Assembly: GCF_003569785.1 (NCBI RefSeq)
Contig: NZ_KZ983997.1
Span: 62,001 to 126,000 of the forward strand
Origin: Leucobacter sp. wl10
GTDB taxonomy: Bacteria > Actinomycetota > Actinomycetes > Actinomycetales > Microbacteriaceae
Direction: 5' to 3'
DNA: 64,000 nucleotides
Positions 60,594-64,000 of the stretch are shown in pieces. A model generated the notes under the pieces. That model had not been told where the DNA came from. It ran no database searches and saw only the letters and a program-made list of their open reading frames with translations. The number at the start of each line of letters is the position of its first letter. The stretch's first letter is position 1. The translations under genes and the position numbers were made by a program.

Positions 60594-61769
60594 ATGGGGC
60601 AGTGGGAGCGGGGGATGGGGCGGGCGCTCGGGATCGGCGCCGGCGCGGCCGTGGTCGGCGCGGCGGGCGCGGTGGCGGCCGGGGCGCTGCTCGCCCGAAC
60701 GGCCGTCATGCCGGAGGAGCCGATGACGCCGGTGCGCATCACCCGGCTGCGGCGGGAGCCCGGCGGCCTCATCGTCTGGCTGCGCGGGATCGACGCCGAC
60801 CTGCCCGGACGGTACTCGCTGCTCTTCGACCGCGGGGCCGGGCACGCGCGCCTGGGCCCGGTACTCGCGAGGGGGAGCGACGGCGTTGCGCGCGAGGTGA
60901 TCCGTACCGACCGGGGCGAACTGCGGGAGGGGACTCTCGGGCGCATCGCCGGCTGGTGGTACACCGATGCGGCCGAACTCGGATATCGCACGGAGCGCAT
61001 CCTGTACCCCACGGATCTGGGCGAGGCGGAGGCCTGGCTCGTGCGCCCCAGGCGGACGCGCAAGAAGCGCTGGGCGATCCACGTGCACGGCCGCGGGGCA
61101 CTGCCCGAAGAGGCCATCCGCGGGGTCGCTCCGCTCGCGCGGGCCGGCATCACGAGCCTCGTCATCAGCTACCGCAATGACCCCGGGGCGCCGCGCGGAT
61201 CCCACGGGCGCTACGGCGTCGGCATCGCGGAGAGCCGCGACGTCGACGCCGCGGTCGCCGAGGCCGTGCGACGCGGAGCCGAGCGGGTGACGCTCTTCGG
61301 CTGGTCGATGGGCGGGACCGCCTGCCTCGTCGCCGAGAACCGCGGGACGCACCGCGACGTCATCGACGGGCTGATCCTCGACTCGCCCGCGGTGGACTGG
61401 GCCTCGCTGCTGCGCTACCATGCTGCCGGCCGGTCGGCGCCCCGTTTCGTCGCGGACATCGGCATCGGCATGCTGACTCGGGGTATCGTGCGCGCGGGGG
61501 AGCCGGGCGGCCTCGCCATCGGCGGCCTCAGCGCGGCCGAGTTCGGGCGCGAGCTGCGCGTTCCCGTGCTCATCCACGCGAGCGAGCAGGACACGTTCGT
61601 TCCCTGCGAGGGCTCGCGGCAGCTCGCCGCCGCCCGGCCCGACCTGGTCCAGCTGCGGCTGCAGCATCGCGGCGAGCACGTCAAGCTGTGGAACGCGCAA
61701 CCCGAGGCGTGGGAACGCGTCACGGAGCGGTTCGCGCGCGCCCTGCCGCGCCCGGCGTGGCGCGGCTGA
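60594..61769 (+). CDS. Alpha/beta hydrolase, membrane-anchored
   Basis: This 391-residue protein has an N-terminal hydrophobic segment (about 11-35), which may anchor it in the membrane, and a serine hydrolase core. The nucleophile elbow is GWSMGG, the oxyanion region is HVHGRGA, and the late acid and histidine are in IHASEQDTFVPCEGS and RGEHVKLW. It probably hydrolyses an ester, peptide or lipid. TAGAGT, seven bases, ATG gives a leaderless start. Confidence 0.85.
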   Translation: MGQWERGMGRALGIGAGAAVVGAAGAVAAGALLARTAVMPEEPMTPVRITRLRREPGGLIVWLRGIDADLPGRYSLLFDRGAGHARLGPVLARGSDGVAREVIRTDRGELREGTLGRIAGWWYTDAAELGYRTERILYPTDLGEAEAWLVRPRRTRKKRWAIHVHGRGALPEEAIRGVAPLARAGITSLVISYRNDPGAPRGSHGRYGVGIAESRDVDAAVAEAVRRGAERVTLFGWSMGGTACLVAENRGTHRDVIDGLILDSPAVDWASLLRYHAAGRSAPRFVADIGIGMLTRGIVRAGEPGGLAIGGLSAAEFGRELRVPVLIHASEQDTFVPCEGSRQLAAARPDLVQLRLQHRGEHVKLWNAQPEAWERVTERFARALPRPAWRG

Positions 61770-61854
61770 GACACCGCCCCGCCCGCACCGGGCCCGCCCG
61801 CGCCCGCGGCGGAGGCGGGCCCGGGCCTCGCCCGGCAGCGATACACTAGCTCCG

Positions 61855-62916
61855 ATGTCCTCTGACAAGCACCACAGCTCCGCGCGACTCGTCGACCGGC
61901 GCCCCAGCATCTCCGGCACCGAACTCGTCGCCACCCTCGTACCGCCGCCGCAGTTCGACCACGCCTCGTTCGACTCGTACCGGCCGGATCCCGAGTACGC
62001 CTCGCAGGAGGAGGCCCGCGAGCTGCTGCGCGCGTTCGCCGAGCCGGAGGCCCCGGTCGCGCGCGGCCTCTTCGGCTTCGGGCGCAAGAAGCAGGCGGAG
62101 TCGCGGCCGAACGCCCCAGCGAAGCCCGGGGTCTACCTCGACGGCGGCTTCGGCGTCGGCAAGACCCACCTCCTCGCGGCGACCTGGCACGCGACCCGCG
62201 GGCGCCGCTACTTCGGCACGTTCATCCAGTACACGGCGCTCGTGGGGGCGCTCGGCTACAACGGGGCGGTCGGCGTGCTGCAGGGCGCGCGGCTCATCTG
62301 CATCGATGAGTTCGAGCTCGACGATCCCGGCGACACGATGCTCATGACGCGCCTCATCGGCGACCTGACGAGCACCGGATCCCGCATCGTCGCCACCTCC
62401 AACACGCCGCCGAACGCCCTCGGCGAGGGGCGCTTCGCCGCGGCCGACTTCATGCGCGAGATCCAGGCCATGTCCGACCGCTTCGCGGCGGTGCGCATCG
62501 ACGGCGTCGACTACCGGCAGCGCGACATCAAGGGCGATGCGGTCGTGCTGAGCGACGAGGCCTACCGCTTCGCCATCGCCGACGTGGCCGCGTCGGGCGA
62601 GCGCATGACCGACGACGACTTCTCGGAGCTGATCGCCCACCTCGCCACCGTGCACCCTTCGAGCTACATCGGCCTGCTCGAGGGCGTGCAGTGCATCGGA
62701 CTGCGCGGCGTGCACGAGCTCACGGATCAGTCTGCGGCGCTGCGCTTCGTCGCGTTCATCGACCGCGTCTACGACGCGCAGATCCCGATCCGCGCCACCG
62801 GCCTCCCGCTCACGTCCATCTTCGGCGGGGGCATGCTCGACGGCGGGTACCGTAAGAAGTACCTCCGCTGCATCTCGCGCCTGGGGGCTCTGACGGCGAG
62901 CGAGATCCCGCAGTGA
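61855..62916 (+). CDS. zapE: AFG1/ZapE-like ATPase
   Basis: This 353-residue P-loop ATPase has Walker A GGFGVGKTHLL and Walker B LICIDEFELDD, followed by sensor-1 RIVATSNTPPNAL. ZapE in Proteobacteria acts on the Z-ring, and the mitochondrial homologue AFG1 works in protein quality control. The role in actinobacteria is open. TACACT followed by seven bases and ATG suggests a leaderless start at 61855. Confidence 0.92.
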   Translation: MSSDKHHSSARLVDRRPSISGTELVATLVPPPQFDHASFDSYRPDPEYASQEEARELLRAFAEPEAPVARGLFGFGRKKQAESRPNAPAKPGVYLDGGFGVGKTHLLAATWHATRGRRYFGTFIQYTALVGALGYNGAVGVLQGARLICIDEFELDDPGDTMLMTRLIGDLTSTGSRIVATSNTPPNALGEGRFAAADFMREIQAMSDRFAAVRIDGVDYRQRDIKGDAVVLSDEAYRFAIADVAASGERMTDDDFSELIAHLATVHPSSYIGLLEGVQCIGLRGVHELTDQSAALRFVAFIDRVYDAQIPIRATGLPLTSIFGGGMLDGGYRKKYLRCISRLGALTASEIPQ

Positions 62917-63005
62917 GTCGCCCCGCCCCTTCCGGGGAGCCGCCCGAGGCGGGATAATGGCCGCAGCGCGCCGAACCGCTCGGCCGCGATACGGAAGGGA
63001 TGCGC

Positions 63006-63242
63006 ATGGCTATCGAGGATCTGAGCAAGAAGGCCTCCGACCTCGCCGGTAAGGCGGGCGGATTCGCGAAGCAGAACGCCGACAAGATCGAGGAGGCGCT
63101 GAAGAGCGAGAAGGCGGAGGGGATCAGCGATAAGATCCTCGACGGCGCCGCGGGCCTCGCCAACAAGGTGACCGGCGGCAAGCACGCCGACAGGATCTCG
63201 GAGGCCAGGGACAACCTCGACGGCAAGATCGGCAACGAGTAG
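63006..63242 (+). CDS. Rv0909/MT0933-type antitoxin-like small protein
   Basis: This 78-residue helical protein is made of Lys/Ala/Gly/Asp-rich heptads (ASDLAGKAGGFAKQ, then KVTGGKHADRISEARDNLDG). It matches the PF14013 group named for the antitoxin Rv0909. No toxin gene is beside it; the same fold occurs in many stand-alone stress proteins. GGAAGGG lies about six bases before the ATG at 63006. GATAAT (62953-62958) is a probable -10. Confidence 0.75.
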   Translation: MAIEDLSKKASDLAGKAGGFAKQNADKIEEALKSEKAEGISDKILDGAAGLANKVTGGKHADRISEARDNLDGKIGNE

Positions 63243-63346
63243 GGGTCGCCCGCGCACCCTGGCACAGATGCGCGCTGCGGGCAACCCCCTGGAGACCGCT
63301 CTCCGATGTTGGGAGAGTGGTGGTCGACACGACGAAGGAGGTCCCA

Positions 63347-63532
63347 ATGAGTGCATCGGACAAGCTGTCGGCCGGTATGGACAAGCTGAAGGGCAAGGCG
63401 AAGGAAGCCGTGGGCCGCGCGACCGACGATGACGAGAAGGTCGCCGAGGGCAAGGCCGATCAGGCCAAGGGCGATCTCAAGAGTGCCGCCGAAAAGGCGA
63501 AGGACGCCGCGAAGAACGTGTTCGACAAGTAG
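63347..63532 (+). CDS. CsbD family stress protein
   Basis: This 61-residue protein matches CsbD: KLKGKAKEAVGRATDDDEKV, AEGKADQAKGDLK and AAEKAKDAAKN. CsbD proteins are small, charged and mostly disordered, induced by general or osmotic stress. GAAGGAGG precedes the ATG at 63347. It follows the antitoxin-like gene by about 100 bases, and both may belong to a stress response. Confidence 0.9.
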   Translation: MSASDKLSAGMDKLKGKAKEAVGRATDDDEKVAEGKADQAKGDLKSAAEKAKDAAKNVFDK

Positions 63533-63546
63533 AGGCAGCAGCAGCC

Positions 63547-63588
63547 ACCGATCCCCGTGGCTCCCCGTCGGGAGCCACGGGGATCGGT
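63547..63588. terminator. Terminator between csbD and Pr6Pr genes
   Basis: A 19-base perfect stem (63547-63565 with 63570-63588) and four-base loop (cgtc) lies 14 bases after the CsbD stop. Its last base is the first of the convergent stop codon. This is the strongest hairpin in the window. Confidence 0.8.
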
Positions 63589-64000
63589 CATTGCGATGCG
63601 GTGCTCTGCCTGATCCGCCGCGCGATCGCCCGCGGGCCGGGGAGCCTGCCGGCCCCCCACACGGCGGCGCCGGCGACGAGCAGCACGATCAGCAGCCCGG
63701 CGACGTGGAGCAGGAGCGACGGCGATCCGCGCTCGGGGAGCAGGAAGCCGTAGGGCACCCACCCGTCGGTCGCGCCCCGCACGAGGACGACGGTCAGCCA
63801 CAGCAGCGGGTAGGGCAGCACGATCCAGAGCCTGCGCCACGGGAGCGCCTGCCGGTCTCGCGCCAGGAGCCAGTCGAGGGCCGCGTAGCAGGGGAACACC
63901 GCGTGGAGCACCGCACTCACCCACGGCGGAGCGGAGGCGGTCCCGGGGACGAGACCGTTGTAGATGGCCGCCACGACCAGCACGCACGCGGTGCCGACGG
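63588..64000 (-). CDS. Pr6Pr family membrane protein, C-terminal part
   Basis: The frame is open to the right edge. The 137 visible residues hold several hydrophobic segments with Pr6Pr family features (VLVVAAIYNGLVPG, ALPWRRLWIVLPYPLLWLTV, RGATDGWVPYGFLLPE). Members are six-helix membrane proteins of unknown function. The N-terminus lies outside the window, so the true start is unknown. Confidence 0.8.
   Translation of the reverse strand, partial: VGTACVLVVAAIYNGLVPGTASAPPWVSAVLHAVFPCYAALDWLLARDRQALPWRRLWIVLPYPLLWLTVVLVRGATDGWVPYGFLLPERGSPSLLLHVAGLLIVLLVAGAAVWGAGRLPGPRAIARRIRQSTASQ

Overview
The window is a stretch of chromosome from a high-GC actinobacterium. The best fit is Microbacteriaceae (order Micrococcales, a Leucobacter-like organism), judged from gene content and order only. 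Supporting markers are septation protein SepH, GlnE with two glutamine synthetases, PAC2-family and DUF3000/3071/3093/3159/3710/4191/4193/7455 proteins, a type A RNase P RNA, a tRNA without encoded CCA, and many leaderless promoters (TANNNT, 6-7 nt, then the start codon). No replication origin, prophage, CRISPR array or complete insertion sequence was seen.

Layout. 1-3.6 kb: a MarR regulator with two matching operator-like palindromes, a VOC protein, and a small accessory patch (lipoprotein, GyrI-like protein, PadR regulator) next to tRNA-Val. 3.7-9.6 kb: thiol and redox housekeeping (AhpE-type peroxiredoxin, Gpx, flavin reductase, glutathionyl-hydroquinone-reductase-like protein, metallo-beta-lactamase fold hydrolase, universal stress protein, long-form GAPDH). 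9.8-12.4 kb: a complete methionine-type ABC importer (metQ-metN-metI). 12.4-15.6 kb: Nif3-like protein, a coiled-coil protein with a decayed zinc ribbon, rnpB, map. 15.7-20.1 kb: glnA2-type synthetase and glnE. 20.2-21.1 kb: a leaderless micro-ORF and a membrane protein.

21.2-26.1 kb is an accessory catabolic operon under an IclR regulator: RraA-like aldolase, beta-hydroxyacid-type dehydrogenase, orphan TRAP large permease, 75-residue membrane protein and cyclase-family hydrolase, mostly joined by 1-4 base overlaps. 26.3-29.1 kb: glnA1 with a textbook double GlnR box. 29.7-32.9 kb: 2-oxoacid dehydrogenase E2 and lpd. 33.0-46.5 kb: core genes (PAC2, sigA, parE, parC, nucleotide pyrophosphatase, sepH, dut and conserved DUF genes). 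46.6-49.3 kb: aconitase.

49.3-53.0 kb, between acnA and dxs, is the most unusual part. It holds a broken IS1595-type transposase, a sigma factor translationally coupled to an upstream single-pass membrane protein (probable anti-sigma or sensor), and a divergent set of three unrecognised exported proteins, with an inverted repeat between the two sets. This looks like a self-contained envelope-signalling and export module. 53.3-64 kb returns to core functions: dxs, a beta-oxidation pair, RNase D, DUF3000, alpha/beta hydrolase, ZapE, an Rv0909/MT0933-type antitoxin-like protein, CsbD and the end of a Pr6Pr membrane protein.
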